Below are positions 32,804 to 42,036 of a stretch of 64,000 bases of DNA, one piece after another. Under the pieces are notes generated by a model. The model made no database searches and was not told the DNA's origin. It saw nothing but the letters and a program-made list of their open reading frames with translations. Both the position numbers and the translations under genes were made by a program. Numbering within the stretch: the first letter of the stretch is position 1; the number at the start of each line of letters is the position of its first letter. Source of the DNA: Aliishimia sp963678085 (GTDB lineage Bacteria; Pseudomonadota; Alphaproteobacteria; Rhodobacterales; Rhodobacteraceae); assembly GCA_963678085.1 (NCBI GenBank), contig OY782680.1, positions 2,666,001 through 2,730,000 of the forward strand. The letters are read 5' to 3'.

Positions 32804-33415
32804 TTAGCTCGCCGCACCATCATTTTTCTCATCCCCCGGCAGGATATACTCCGCGCCTTCCCAGGGGCTCATGAAATCGAACTGGCGGTATTCTTGCACC
32901 AGGCTCACGGGTTCATAGACCACGCGCTTTTGTTCTTCATCATAGCGCATTTCGGTATAGCCCGTGGTCGGGAAATCCTTGCGCAAAGGATAGCCACGAA
33001 AGCCGTAATCGGTCAGGATGCGGCGCAAATCGGGGTGGCCGGAAAAGAGGATGCCGAACATATCGAACACTTCGCGCTCAAACCAATTGGCCGACGGATG
33101 CACCGAGATGATAGAGGGCACCATATCCTCCTCACGCACCGCCATCCGCAGGCGGATACGATGGTTTTGATACATGCTAAGGAAGTGATAGACCACATCA
33201 AAGCGCTGCGCCCGCCCAGGGTGATCAACCGCCGTGATATCGACCAGAGTGGAGAACCGGCAGGACCCATCCGTTTTCAGGAACTCCACCAGTTCAACGA
33301 TATTAGAGCGCGCCACATCCACATTCAGCTCGCCATGGGCAATATCCCAGCCCAGCACACAATCTGATCGTTTCAACTCAAGATAAGCGCCAAGCTCTTT
33401 GAGTGCCTCTGTCAT
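32804..33415 (-). CDS. nuoC: NADH-quinone oxidoreductase subunit C
   Basis: The 203-aa product is the 30-kDa-type peripheral subunit, with SCRFSTLVDITAVDHPGR, the signature HPSANWFEREVFDMFGILF-S-G-H and DYGFRGYPLRKDFP. It follows nuoB by 9 bp. Confidence 0.97.
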   Translation of the reverse strand: MTEALKELGAYLELKRSDCVLGWDIAHGELNVDVARSNIVELVEFLKTDGSCRFSTLVDITAVDHPGRAQRFDVVYHFLSMYQNHRIRLRMAVREEDMVPSIISVHPSANWFEREVFDMFGILFSGHPDLRRILTDYGFRGYPLRKDFPTTGYTEMRYDEEQKRVVYEPVSLVQEYRQFDFMSPWEGAEYILPGDEKNDGAAS

Positions 33416-33424
33416 AAGCGCCTC

Positions 33425-33946
33425 CTAACGAACCAATGTGCCGGTGCGGCGCATTTTGCGTTGTAGTTGCAGGATTCCATAGAGCAGCGCCTCAGCCGTA
33501 GGCGGGCAGCCGGGCACATAGACATCCACCGGCACGATGCGATCACAGCCCCGCACGACGGAATAGGAATAGTGGTAATAGCCGCCCCCATTGGCACAAG
33601 AGCCCATCGAGATCACATAGCGCGGCTCTGGCATCTGATCATAAACCTTGCGCAGCGCGGGCGCCATTTTATTGGTCAGCGTTCCGGCCACGATCATCAG
33701 ATCTGACTGGCGGGGGCTGGCGCGCGGGGCGGTGCCGAAACGCTCCAAATCATAGCGCGGCATCGAGGTATGCATCATCTCAACCGCGCAACAAGCCAGA
33801 CCAAAGGTCATCCAATGCAACGAGCCGGTGCGCGCCCAATTGATCACATCTTCGGTAGAGGTCAGCAGAAAGCCCTTGTCTTGCAGCTCGCTATTCAGCG
33901 CTTGGGTGGAGACGTCCTTATCGACGCCAGCGGTAGCTACTGCCAT
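33425..33946 (-). CDS. nuoB: NADH-quinone oxidoreductase subunit B
   Basis: This subunit holds cluster N2, the last 4Fe-4S cluster before quinone. The tandem cysteines GLACCAVEMMHT and the other ligands in SMGSCANGGG and PGCPPTAEALLYG are present. The ATG at 33946 (173 aa) has GGGAG at good distance and overlaps the end of nuoA by 10 nt; the GTG at 33967 is the alternative. Confidence 0.97.
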   Translation of the reverse strand: MAVATAGVDKDVSTQALNSELQDKGFLLTSTEDVINWARTGSLHWMTFGLACCAVEMMHTSMPRYDLERFGTAPRASPRQSDLMIVAGTLTNKMAPALRKVYDQMPEPRYVISMGSCANGGGYYHYSYSVVRGCDRIVPVDVYVPGCPPTAEALLYGILQLQRKMRRTGTLVR

Positions 33947-34302
33947 TCCATTGCTCCCTTTTTCCACTCATAAGCAAATCCCAAAGTGAGGATGCCCAAG
34001 AACACCATCATCGACCAAAACGCCACATCGCTTAAGCTGCCAAAGGCAACGGCCCAAGGAAAGAGAAACGCGATTTCCAGATCAAAGATGATAAAGAGGA
34101 TCGAGACGAGGTAAAACCGCACATCGAATTTCATGCGCGCATCGTCAAAGGCGTTGAACCCGCACTCATAGGCCGAAACTTTTTCCGGGTCAGGGTTGCG
34201 CACAGCGACAACGACAGCTGCCAGGATAAGCACGAGCCCAAGCCCGATGGCCACAGCTAAGAATACGAGAATGGGAAGATATTCGCTTAGCATCTCTTCC
34301 AT
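33937..34302 (-). CDS. nuoA: NADH-quinone oxidoreductase subunit A
   Basis: The 121-aa three-helix membrane subunit has the conserved cytoplasmic loop VSAYECGFNAFDDARMKFDV and F-D-L-E-I-A-F-L-F-P-W. The ATG at 34302 follows GGGAGCC; the frame is open further upstream but the extra residues are not NuoA-like. It is the first gene of the nuo operon. Confidence 0.97.
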   Translation of the reverse strand: MEEMLSEYLPILVFLAVAIGLGLVLILAAVVVAVRNPDPEKVSAYECGFNAFDDARMKFDVRFYLVSILFIIFDLEIAFLFPWAVAFGSLSDVAFWSMMVFLGILTLGFAYEWKKGAMEWQ

Positions 34303-34359
34303 AGTGGCTCCCTTCTGGTTCCCAGGCTCTATCGCCCAAGTAGCTTTTGCTTTTTTAGC

Positions 34360-34388
34360 GGTGTAGCGCTCTGGGCCTATTGCGTCAA
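34360..34388 (-). promoter_or_regulatory. Candidate promoter for the nuo operon
   Basis: On the minus strand TTGACG (34388-34383), a 17-bp spacer and TACACC (34365-34360) lie about 60 bp upstream of nuoA. The -35 is good and the -10 weak. The 109-bp gap between the upstream repair-enzyme gene and nuoA is the largest nearby space for an operon promoter. Confidence 0.33.
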
Positions 34389-34411
34389 CGTCTTGACCTG
34401 CGGCCATTCGA

Positions 34412-36061
34412 CTATGTGGACAGCTGGGCAAGCACCTTGGGCAGCACCTCGGGGAGATCCTGTGCGATCAAACCGGGACCGAAGGCAAGCGCGCAATCTG
34501 TGTGCAAATAGGCCGCAGTTTCCGCAGCCGATAAGGGATCCCAGCCCCGCGCCAACAAACCCGTTATGAATCCGCTCAGAACGTCGCCCGAGCCAGCGGT
34601 CGCAAGCCAAGGGGCGGCGCGCTCTCGGATCGAGGCGTTGATGCGGGTTATCCCATTTGGGTCAGAGATTACGGTGTCCGCGCCCTTGAACAGAACCGTG
34701 CAGCCCGCCCGTTCTGCCGCCTCGCGCGTTGCATCCACCTTGGAATAGGCGGGGCCAGTTTTGGCCGGAACGCTCAGTTTCCCAGCGATGTCGGGGAAGA
34801 GACGCGCAAATTCGCCCCCATGTGGGGTCAGAACGCAATCCTTATGCAGCATCTCAAACAGCATCTGCGGCGCATCGGCAAACGCGCTGAGCGCATCGGC
34901 ATCAAGGCAGATTTTGCGGCCTGAGGCTAAGGCAACAGGCACCAGCTCTTTCGCGCGCGCATACCCAAGACCCGGCCCAAGGCATAGAGCTGAAATGCGC
35001 GCATCGCCGAGCGCCGCCTCAAGATCCGCGGCATTATCGATGCGCTGCATCATCAGAGCAGTGATTTGCGTGGCTACCTCCATCTGCGCGGCGCCCGGCA
35101 CGCCAAGGCTCACCAGCCCCGCTCCAATGCGCAACGCCCCCTGCCCGGCAAGCCGCGCCGCCCCGGTTTTGCCAAAACCCCCAGTAAGAACCAGAACGTG
35201 ACCATGGGAGAATTTATGCCCATTGCTTTTCATTGCGGCATATTGAACGGGGATCTGAGCACCGGGAAACGTCACGAACGGCTCATCAGGTAGAGTGTCG
35301 CGAACCTCTGGCGGGATCACCCAAGGCCCATGGCCGCGCGGCAATCCGATATCTGCAACGACTAGGTGCGAGATTTCAGTTGCGCAATCCGAGAGCACAT
35401 GCCCCCGTTTGGGCGCATGGAATGTGACACAGAGATCGGGGCGAAATACAATATCGAGCCCCCGCCCGCTATCGGCGCAAAACCCGGATGGAATGTCTAT
35501 TGAAACGACTCTGGGCTGTCGCTGATCTATGCCAGATACGGTCGAGACTGCGCGCCACTCATTAAAATGGGATTCGTATTCTTCGCTCGGATCTTCCCCG
35601 AGCTCTGGATCACCATAAACGATTGACTGAATTGGCCGATTTAAGCCGATCCCAAACAATGCATCAACGAAGACATCAATCGGCTCCTCAACAACCGCAT
35701 AGAAATCCCCCTCGTCCACGATCCAAGAGGCTGGCCGCACATGGTGGATGCGCGACAATTGGTCAAAGAAGGCCTTCGCATCCCGCGGCAGGCGCTGAGC
35801 GTCGCCCTCTAGGAACACCTCAACACTCCACTCAAGGCGCAGCAACTCAAGTGCAACCACGAACCCATCACCGCCATTATTGCCTGGGCCGCACAGGATC
35901 ACCGCGCGGCGCTCGCCGGTTTTCAGCTCGGGCCATTGCTCAAAGATCGCCTCCACCACGGCCTTGCCCGCCCGCTCCATCAGCTCTTGGCCGGTGACTT
36001 GGCCGCCCTCAATTGCCGCCCTTTCAATCGCGCGCATCTGCGCGGCTGTTAATATTTCCAT
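34412..36061 (-). CDS. nnr: Bifunctional NAD(P)H-hydrate epimerase / ADP-dependent NAD(P)H-hydrate dehydratase
   Basis: It repairs hydrated NADH and NADPH. In the 549-aa product the N-terminal YjeF-N-like epimerase domain (residues about 1-225) has MERAGKAVVEAIFEQWPE, CGPGNNGGDGFVVALELL and DALFGIGLNRP. The C-terminal ribokinase-like dehydratase has GGFGKTGAARLAGQGALRIG, LTPHGGEFARLFP and ATAGSGDVLSGFITGLLARG. It lies upstream of nuoA on the same strand, a sensible partner for an NADH-consuming complex. Confidence 0.95.
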   Translation of the reverse strand: MEILTAAQMRAIERAAIEGGQVTGQELMERAGKAVVEAIFEQWPELKTGERRAVILCGPGNNGGDGFVVALELLRLEWSVEVFLEGDAQRLPRDAKAFFDQLSRIHHVRPASWIVDEGDFYAVVEEPIDVFVDALFGIGLNRPIQSIVYGDPELGEDPSEEYESHFNEWRAVSTVSGIDQRQPRVVSIDIPSGFCADSGRGLDIVFRPDLCVTFHAPKRGHVLSDCATEISHLVVADIGLPRGHGPWVIPPEVRDTLPDEPFVTFPGAQIPVQYAAMKSNGHKFSHGHVLVLTGGFGKTGAARLAGQGALRIGAGLVSLGVPGAAQMEVATQITALMMQRIDNAADLEAALGDARISALCLGPGLGYARAKELVPVALASGRKICLDADALSAFADAPQMLFEMLHKDCVLTPHGGEFARLFPDIAGKLSVPAKTGPAYSKVDATREAAERAGCTVLFKGADTVISDPNGITRINASIRERAAPWLATAGSGDVLSGFITGLLARGWDPLSAAETAAYLHTDCALAFGPGLIAQDLPEVLPKVLAQLST

Positions 36062-36228
36062 GACGACCTCGATTCACTTCTGCTCATTTTTTCATCAACA
36101 TGGCTATTTTTTGGAATTCCGCTGAAAAATCGCCACGCAATACGGCCCTGATATCAACATGACATGGACCCTTGGCAGCGTCCATGATCCTTGTCCGCAG
36201 ACCGGATGATGTGAGGAGGCCACGTAAC

Positions 36229-36567
36229 ATGAAAAAGATCGAAGCGATCATCAAACCCTTCAAACTTGATGAAGTGAAAGAGGCCCTACAAGAAATTGGT
36301 GTGCAAGGCCTATCCGTCGTCGAAGTCAAAGGCTTCGGGCGCCAAAAGGGGCACACAGAGCTCTATCGCGGTGCGGAATATGTGGTGGACTTTCTGCCCA
36401 AGGTGAAAATAGAAGTTGTCTTGGATGATGACCAAGTGGACGCCGCGATTGAGGCCATCGTAGACGCGGCTAAGACCGAGAAAATTGGCGACGGGAAGAT
36501 CTTTGTGAGCCCCGTTGAGCAAGCCATTCGCATTCGGACCGGCGAGACCGGCTCGGACGCGCTGTAA
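36229..36567 (+). CDS. glnB: Nitrogen regulatory protein P-II
   Basis: The 112-aa trimeric signalling protein senses 2-oxoglutarate and ATP/ADP and is modified by uridylylation. The T-loop GRQKGHTELYRGAEY contains the uridylylated Tyr51, and the C-terminal signature KIGDGKIFVSPVEQAIRIRT is intact. The start is the ATG at 36229 after GAGGAGG, which gives M-K-K-I-E-A-I-I-K-P-F. It lies 35 bp before glnA, the usual glnBA operon of alphaproteobacteria. Confidence 0.98.
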   Translation: MKKIEAIIKPFKLDEVKEALQEIGVQGLSVVEVKGFGRQKGHTELYRGAEYVVDFLPKVKIEVVLDDDQVDAAIEAIVDAAKTEKIGDGKIFVSPVEQAIRIRTGETGSDAL

Positions 36568-36602
36568 GATTACACAACATTCTAACGAAAAAGGGGAATG
36601 AG

Positions 36603-38009
36603 ATGAGCGCAACAGATCTGCTCAAAATGATCCAAGATGAAGATGTCGCCTATGTGGACATCCGCTTTACCGACCCGCGCGGCAAGCTGCAGCATGTCAC
36701 GCTGATGCAGGATCAAGTGGATGAAGACTTTCTGGAAGAGGGCTTTATGTTTGACGGCTCTTCCATTGCGGGCTGGAAATCCATTGATCAATCGGACATG
36801 AAACTGATTCCAGACACAGAGAGCGCCTATATCGACCCGTTCTATGCGGAAAAGACTGTGTGCCTGCATTGCTCCATTGTTGAGCCAGACACAGGCGAGG
36901 CGTATGATCGCGATCCCCGCTCGACCGCGCAAAAGGCCGAAGCTTACCTGAAATCCTCCGGGATTGGCGATCAGGCGTTTTTTGGCCCAGAGGCTGAGTT
37001 CTTTTTGTTTGATGACGTGCGTTATTCAAACACCATGAACAAAGTGTCCTTTGAGGTTGATGCGACGGATGCAGCCTGGAACACAGATGCAAGCTTTGAG
37101 ATGGGCAATATGGGGCATCGCCCTGGCGTCAAGGGCGGCTATTTCCCAGTGAACCCTGTCGATGAGGCGCAAGATCTGCGGTCCGAAATGCTGACCACCA
37201 TGAAACAAATCGGCATGAAAGTGGACAAGCATCACCATGAGGTGGCCTCTTGCCAACACGAGCTGGGCTTGATTTTTGATAGCCTCACCAAACAGGCGGA
37301 TGAGCTGCAAAAATATAAATACGTCATCCACAATGTGGCCCATGCTTACGGCAAATCCGCGACGTTCATGCCAAAGCCCATCGCAGGCGATAACGGCACG
37401 GGCATGCACGTAAATATGTCCATCTGGAAAGACGGCAAGCCGCTCTTTGCTGGTGACAAATATGCGGATCTCTCGCAGGAAGCGCTCTATTTCATTGGCG
37501 GCGTTCTCAAGCACGCCAAAGCGCTGAACGCCTTCACCAACCCGGCCACAAACAGCTATAAGCGCTTGATCCCTGGTTTTGAAGCCCCGGTTCTGCGGGC
37601 CTATTCTGCGCGTAACCGCTCTGGCTGTGTACGTATCCCATGGACCGAAAGCCCGAAAGCGAAACGTGTTGAGGCGCGCTTCCCCGATCCGGCGGCAAAC
37701 CCTTACTTGTGCTTTGCTGCGCTGCTGATGGCCGGTCTTGACGGGATCAAGAACAAGATCGATCCGGGCGAAGCGATGGATAAAGATCTGTATGATCTGC
37801 CAGCAGAAGAGCTTGCGGAAATCCCAACCGTGTGTGGGTCATTGCGCGAGGCGATGGACGAGCTGCAAGCGGATATGGATTTCTTGCTGGAAGGCGATGT
37901 CTTCACCAAAAGCCAGATTGAGGGCTATATCGCGCTGAAGATGGAAGAGATCGAAACCTTCGAACACACGCCGCACCCGGTTGAATATGGCATGTATTAC
38001 AGCTGCTAA
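36603..38009 (+). CDS. glnA: Glutamine synthetase type I
   Basis: It makes glutamine from glutamate, ammonia and ATP; dodecameric. The 468-aa product has the signatures FDGSSIAGWKSIDQSDM, EAEFFLFDDVRY, KPIAGDNGTGMHVNMSIWKD and NRSGCVRIPW. The adenylylation loop DKDLYDLPAEE contains the regulatory Tyr, so control by GlnE is expected. It is cotranscribed with glnB and ends at a clear terminator. Confidence 0.99.
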   Translation: MSATDLLKMIQDEDVAYVDIRFTDPRGKLQHVTLMQDQVDEDFLEEGFMFDGSSIAGWKSIDQSDMKLIPDTESAYIDPFYAEKTVCLHCSIVEPDTGEAYDRDPRSTAQKAEAYLKSSGIGDQAFFGPEAEFFLFDDVRYSNTMNKVSFEVDATDAAWNTDASFEMGNMGHRPGVKGGYFPVNPVDEAQDLRSEMLTTMKQIGMKVDKHHHEVASCQHELGLIFDSLTKQADELQKYKYVIHNVAHAYGKSATFMPKPIAGDNGTGMHVNMSIWKDGKPLFAGDKYADLSQEALYFIGGVLKHAKALNAFTNPATNSYKRLIPGFEAPVLRAYSARNRSGCVRIPWTESPKAKRVEARFPDPAANPYLCFAALLMAGLDGIKNKIDPGEAMDKDLYDLPAEELAEIPTVCGSLREAMDELQADMDFLLEGDVFTKSQIEGYIALKMEEIETFEHTPHPVEYGMYYSC

Positions 38010-38030
38010 GCAGCGTATCATCCAAAATGA

Positions 38031-38058
38031 AAGAGCGCTCTTTGGAGCGCTCTTTTTT
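38031..38058 (+). terminator. Rho-independent terminator of glnBA
   Basis: A 10-bp stem aagagcgctc / gagcgctctt with a 4-nt loop is followed by a T run. It lies 22 bp after the glnA stop, between convergent genes. Confidence 0.9.
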
Positions 38059-38067
38059 GTTTTGAGT

Positions 38068-39573
38068 TTATTCTGTCGCTTCAGGCGGGGTCAAGCTGAG
38101 GGCCACAAACCGTGGATCCGCACCGCGACGAATAAGCAATAACAACGATTTGCGCCCAGCTTCTTTCGCCTCTTCTATCCGGGCTTGCAATCCTGAAAGG
38201 CTATCCACCTTTTGCTGACCTGCCTCTGTGATGACGTCGCCCGAGCGCAGACCTTTTTCAAAGGCCTCAGATGCCTCATCCACGCCGACAATCGCGATCC
38301 CTTCAGTGCCTTCTGGGGTTCCCAGCTCTTCGCGCATTTCATCGCTCAGCGGTGTCAACGTAAGACCAAGGAGTTCCAGCTGTTCCGGCTCTTTCGGCTT
38401 AGCCTCTTCTGCTGGCTCCTGAGCACGGCGCAACTGTTCCGCATCTTCGCGCCGTCCAAGCGTGACGCGCAAGGTTTCCGTTCCCCCGGCCCGCAACACG
38501 ACCACTCGCACGGATTTGCCCACATCGCTATTACCCACGATGCGCACCAGTGCATTCACATCCACCACATCTTGACCGTCAAAGGACAGGATCACATCGC
38601 CGACCTTGAGCCCGCCCGTATCAGAGGGGCCTCCCTCAAAGACTTCAGAGATCAAGGCCCCGCGCGCAGTATCAAGCCCGTCGATGCTTTCGGCCAGGTC
38701 ATCATCAATATTCTGGATCTGCACCCCGAGCCAGCCGCGGCGAGTTTCACCAAACTCTTTGAGCTGATCTACCACTTTCGTGACCACGTTGGAGGCCATG
38801 GAAAAACCGATCCCAATGGAGCCCCCATCCGGGCTTAAGATCGCGGTATTCACGCCGATCACATCACCATCCATGTTGAAAAGCGGGCCACCTGAATTGC
38901 CCTTATTGATGGCCGCATCGGTCTGGATGTAATCGTCAAACGCCCCGTTAAGCGTGCGCCCACGCGCCGAAACAATGCCAGCAGAAACCGAAAAGCCCTG
39001 CCCCAAAGGATTGCCCATCGCAACGACCCAATCCCCCACGCGCGCTGTGTCACTGTCGCCAAATTTCACGAAAGCCAGCGGCTGATCTGCCTCGACCTTG
39101 AGCAAGGCGATATCGGTGTTAGGATCCGTGCCAATCACCTTGGCCAGCAATTGTTCTTTGGGTTGGCCTTCACCAGGAAAGAACTCGATCATGATCTCAT
39201 CAGCGCCTTTGATCACGTGATCATTGGTCACAATAAACCCATCTTCGGAAATCACAAAACCAGATCCCAAAGAGGATGAACGCCGCGAGCGCTCCCCCTG
39301 CCCATTTGGCATATCCGGGAACAGATCTTGTAGCGGTGAGCCCTCGGGCACAATTCCACGCGGGCCCACGCGCCCTTCGACAAGCGCGGTGGTGGTAATA
39401 TTCACAACCGACGGGCTGATTTTCTCGGCCAAAGGGGCCAAGCTTTCCGGGCGCGCCTGCGCCGCGATAACCTGCAATAAAATAAAAAATGTGGAAAAGA
39501 AAACCATGACGAGCAACCTGCCGCGCTGCTCTATGGTTTTGGAGAGTGGGATCGTAACGGCCTGCGGCTTCAT
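38068..39573 (-). CDS. DegP/MucD-type periplasmic serine protease
   Basis: The 501-aa Do-family protease degrades misfolded envelope proteins. After an N-terminal signal/anchor (LLVMVFFSTFFILLQVIAAQ-A) come the trypsin-like domain with catalytic His (TNDHVIKGADE), Asp (NTDIALLKVE) and Ser (NKGNSGGPLF). Two PDZ domains follow, the first with RGWLGVQIQNIDDDLAESI. A charged linker rich in Glu/Lys/Pro lies between the PDZ domains. It is the last gene of a minus-strand group with hflC and hflK upstream. Confidence 0.95.
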   Translation of the reverse strand: MKPQAVTIPLSKTIEQRGRLLVMVFFSTFFILLQVIAAQARPESLAPLAEKISPSVVNITTTALVEGRVGPRGIVPEGSPLQDLFPDMPNGQGERSRRSSSLGSGFVISEDGFIVTNDHVIKGADEIMIEFFPGEGQPKEQLLAKVIGTDPNTDIALLKVEADQPLAFVKFGDSDTARVGDWVVAMGNPLGQGFSVSAGIVSARGRTLNGAFDDYIQTDAAINKGNSGGPLFNMDGDVIGVNTAILSPDGGSIGIGFSMASNVVTKVVDQLKEFGETRRGWLGVQIQNIDDDLAESIDGLDTARGALISEVFEGGPSDTGGLKVGDVILSFDGQDVVDVNALVRIVGNSDVGKSVRVVVLRAGGTETLRVTLGRREDAEQLRRAQEPAEEAKPKEPEQLELLGLTLTPLSDEMREELGTPEGTEGIAIVGVDEASEAFEKGLRSGDVITEAGQQKVDSLSGLQARIEEAKEAGRKSLLLLIRRGADPRFVALSLTPPEATE

Positions 39574-39726
39574 TCACAATGCTCCTTGAGTTTTGGCCAG
39601 TGGCTCTGGCCGGTCTGCTTCTTTTGCGCCTATACGCTAAACTGCATGTAGTGTTGCGCAACTGCAATATCAAAGATGGAACGCACTGACGCGCATTCAA
39701 CTCATCGTGACAAGGTTGTGAGCAAT

Positions 39727-39921
39727 TTACAGCCCAAGCTGAAACGCCGCCCAAACCAAGATCAGCCCCAGCACCGCGCACAGAGCGCCAAGTTGTTGGA
39801 TCGCGCGTTCAGGCATAGACTTCAGCGCCTCGAGCAGGCGCTCAATAAGCGAAGGGGCCAGCGCATAGACCAGCCCCTCCAAAATAAACACCAGGCCAAG
39901 ACCTAGCAGAAGATAGCTCAC
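39727..39921 (-). CDS. DUF2065 small membrane protein
   Basis: The 64-aa product has two transmembrane helices around P-S-L-I-E-R-L-L-E-A-L (LLLGLGLVFILEGLVYALAP and LGALCAVLGLILVWAAFQLG). DUF2065 proteins are typically encoded directly after hflC, and here the start overlaps the hflC stop by 4 nt. Likely an accessory of the HflKC complex; no function is established. Confidence 0.88.
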   Translation of the reverse strand: MSYLLLGLGLVFILEGLVYALAPSLIERLLEALKSMPERAIQQLGALCAVLGLILVWAAFQLGL

Positions 39922-40793
39922 TGGGAAGACGCCCCGGTTTGCGATTTGAGGTAGTTGAAGAACTCGGAATCCGGGCTGAGAACCATGGTCGAGTTGTCTC
40001 CCTGCAGCGCGCGCTGATAAGCGGTCAAAGAGCGATAGAACTCAAAGAACTCTGGATCTGCGCCAAAGGCATTTGCAAAGATCGCGTTGCGCTCCGCATC
40101 GGCTTCACCTCGGATAATCTCAGCTTGGCGCGCCGCTTCTGAGGTCGTTTCAATCACCGTCCGATCTGCCTGGGCACGAACCCGAAGCGCAGCCTCTTCA
40201 CCCCGTGCACGCTCGTCCGTTGCCTCTCGTTCCCGCTCAGCGCGCATCCGGTCAAACGTTGCCTTCAAGTTTTCGTCCGGCAGGTTTGTTTGCTTGAGGC
40301 GCACATCGATCACTTCAAGCCCCAAGGGAAGGGCCTCAGCCCGAACCTGATCGGTGATTTTTGCCATCAATGCGGCCCGCTCCGGTGACAGGATTGTGGA
40401 AGATGTCACCCCATCGGCCCCCAGTACCGCACGGATCGCCGGGTTCAAGATCCCCTCAAGGCGGCTCTCGCCGGTCTGCAAACCACCAACACCCACGGCC
40501 TGACGGAACTGCACCACATCCGAAATCCGGTAGCGCGCAAAGGCATCCACAACCAAGCGGCGATCATCCGAAGGCGTGACCTCGGTTGGCAGGGTATCCA
40601 GCGCCTGGATCCGGTCGTCATACCTCACGACCTCTTGAATAAGCGGGATTTTGAAGCTCAGACCCGGCTCCTCTTTCACGCGAACAATCTGACCAAATTG
40701 CAGCACAAGTGCCTTTTCACGTTCGTCCACGATGAAGATCGAGGACAAAAGCGCCACAACAAAAACGAAAATTGCAATAATCGCGAGACGCAT
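39918..40793 (-). CDS. hflC: FtsH protease modulator HflC
   Basis: The 291-aa SPFH/band-7 protein has one N-terminal transmembrane helix (IIAIFVFVVALLSSIFIVDE), the band-7 domain and a coiled region (REREATDERARGEEAALRVR). With HflK it forms a membrane cage around the FtsH protease. It abuts hflK at one base. Confidence 0.97.
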   Translation of the reverse strand: MRLAIIAIFVFVVALLSSIFIVDEREKALVLQFGQIVRVKEEPGLSFKIPLIQEVVRYDDRIQALDTLPTEVTPSDDRRLVVDAFARYRISDVVQFRQAVGVGGLQTGESRLEGILNPAIRAVLGADGVTSSTILSPERAALMAKITDQVRAEALPLGLEVIDVRLKQTNLPDENLKATFDRMRAEREREATDERARGEEAALRVRAQADRTVIETTSEAARQAEIIRGEADAERNAIFANAFGADPEFFEFYRSLTAYQRALQGDNSTMVLSPDSEFFNYLKSQTGASSQ

Positions 40794-41956
40794 TAGTTTG
40801 ATCCTCCTGAACGACGCAGCTCGTTAAGCGGCAGATAGGGCACGACCCCTTGGCCGCCGCCTGCATTTTCATCAAGGATGATTTTATCCACACGGCCGAG
40901 CACTTGTTCCATCGTCTCAAGATAAAGGCGTTTGCGTGTCACCTCGGGTGCTTTGGCATATTCCGTTAGAACTGAGGTAAAGCGCGCCGCCTCACCTTCC
41001 GCCTCATTAACCACCTGAGCGCGGTAGGCTTCGGCCTGCTCTAGCATCTGCGCCGCTTCACCGCGCGCACCCGCCAAAACCTGGTTCGCATACGCATCCG
41101 CTTGGCGCTCTAGCCGGTCACGCTCTTGCTCGGCGGCTTGTACATCGCGGAAATTGTCGATCACTTCGGCTGGCGGGTCGGCTTTATCAAGGTTCAGACG
41201 GATAATGTTCACGCCGGATTGGTATTCATCCAGTGTTGCCTGGATCAGCTCGCGGGTTTCATCTGCAATCACTTGGCGGTCCCGGTTGAGGATGGGTGCT
41301 AGCCTATTGCGGGCGATCACCTCGCGCATGGCCGATTCACTCACCGCCCGGATCGTATCCTGCGGCTCTGCCAAGTTGAACAAATAATGCGCGGGATCAG
41401 AGATATTCCAAACCACCTGGAAGTCGATATCAATGATATTCTCATCGGTCGTGAGCATCAGCCCGGTTTGACTGCGGCCAGACCGCGCCCCGATATCTTC
41501 GGTTTGCTCGCGCGTCACCGGTAGGATTTCATATGTGACAAGCGGCCATGGCGCAAAGTTCAAACCCGGCTCACCGATAGCGTATTCCTGGCCTAAAAAC
41601 AGCTCAACCGATTTTTCCTCTGGCCGCACTGTGTAAAAGCTAGAAAAGGCCCAAAGTGCAACTAGCGCAGCAGCGCCAAGGCCAAGGGTTGTCTTGGTAA
41701 ACAGCGGAGGTGTGCCGCCCCCCTGCCCGCCGCCGCCTGAATTGCCAGAGCCACCCTTACCGCCCATAAGGACGCGCAATTGCTCTTGGCCCTTTTTGAC
41801 AAGCTCGTCAATCTCGGGGATCTGAGGCCCGTCTGGCCCCTGCCCGCGACCACCTCCGCCACCGCCAGAGCCGCCCGATCCACCTCGGTTTCCACTGGGC
41901 CCGTTTGAGCCAGATTTTCCGCCGCCGCCCCAAGGGCCGCCACTATTGCCTGTCAT
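40793..41956 (-). CDS. hflK: FtsH protease modulator HflK
   Basis: The 387-aa partner of HflC starts at ATG 41956 (M-T-G-N-S-G-G-P-W-G-G). It has a long Gly/Ser/Asn-rich cytoplasmic N-terminus typical of HflK, a transmembrane helix (TLGLGAAALVALWAFSSFYT), the band-7 domain (YLFNLAEPQDTIRAVSESAM) and coiled segments. Confidence 0.97.
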   Translation of the reverse strand: MTGNSGGPWGGGGKSGSNGPSGNRGGSGGSGGGGGGRGQGPDGPQIPEIDELVKKGQEQLRVLMGGKGGSGNSGGGGQGGGTPPLFTKTTLGLGAAALVALWAFSSFYTVRPEEKSVELFLGQEYAIGEPGLNFAPWPLVTYEILPVTREQTEDIGARSGRSQTGLMLTTDENIIDIDFQVVWNISDPAHYLFNLAEPQDTIRAVSESAMREVIARNRLAPILNRDRQVIADETRELIQATLDEYQSGVNIIRLNLDKADPPAEVIDNFRDVQAAEQERDRLERQADAYANQVLAGARGEAAQMLEQAEAYRAQVVNEAEGEAARFTSVLTEYAKAPEVTRKRLYLETMEQVLGRVDKIILDENAGGGQGVVPYLPLNELRRSGGSN

Positions 41957-42036
41957 CGATATCTCGTCCCTTTCGTCAAGTCGCGCGCAAAGCGCGAAAG
42001 CAATTGAGCTATAACCTGTGTGCATTTACGAAAAAA

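Noticed and set aside
36466..36481. Short match to one arm of the 59-bp palindrome inside glnB (gcggctaagac)
   Set aside because: Only about 11 bases match, there is no partner arm, and the codons are normal for P-II, so this is chance.
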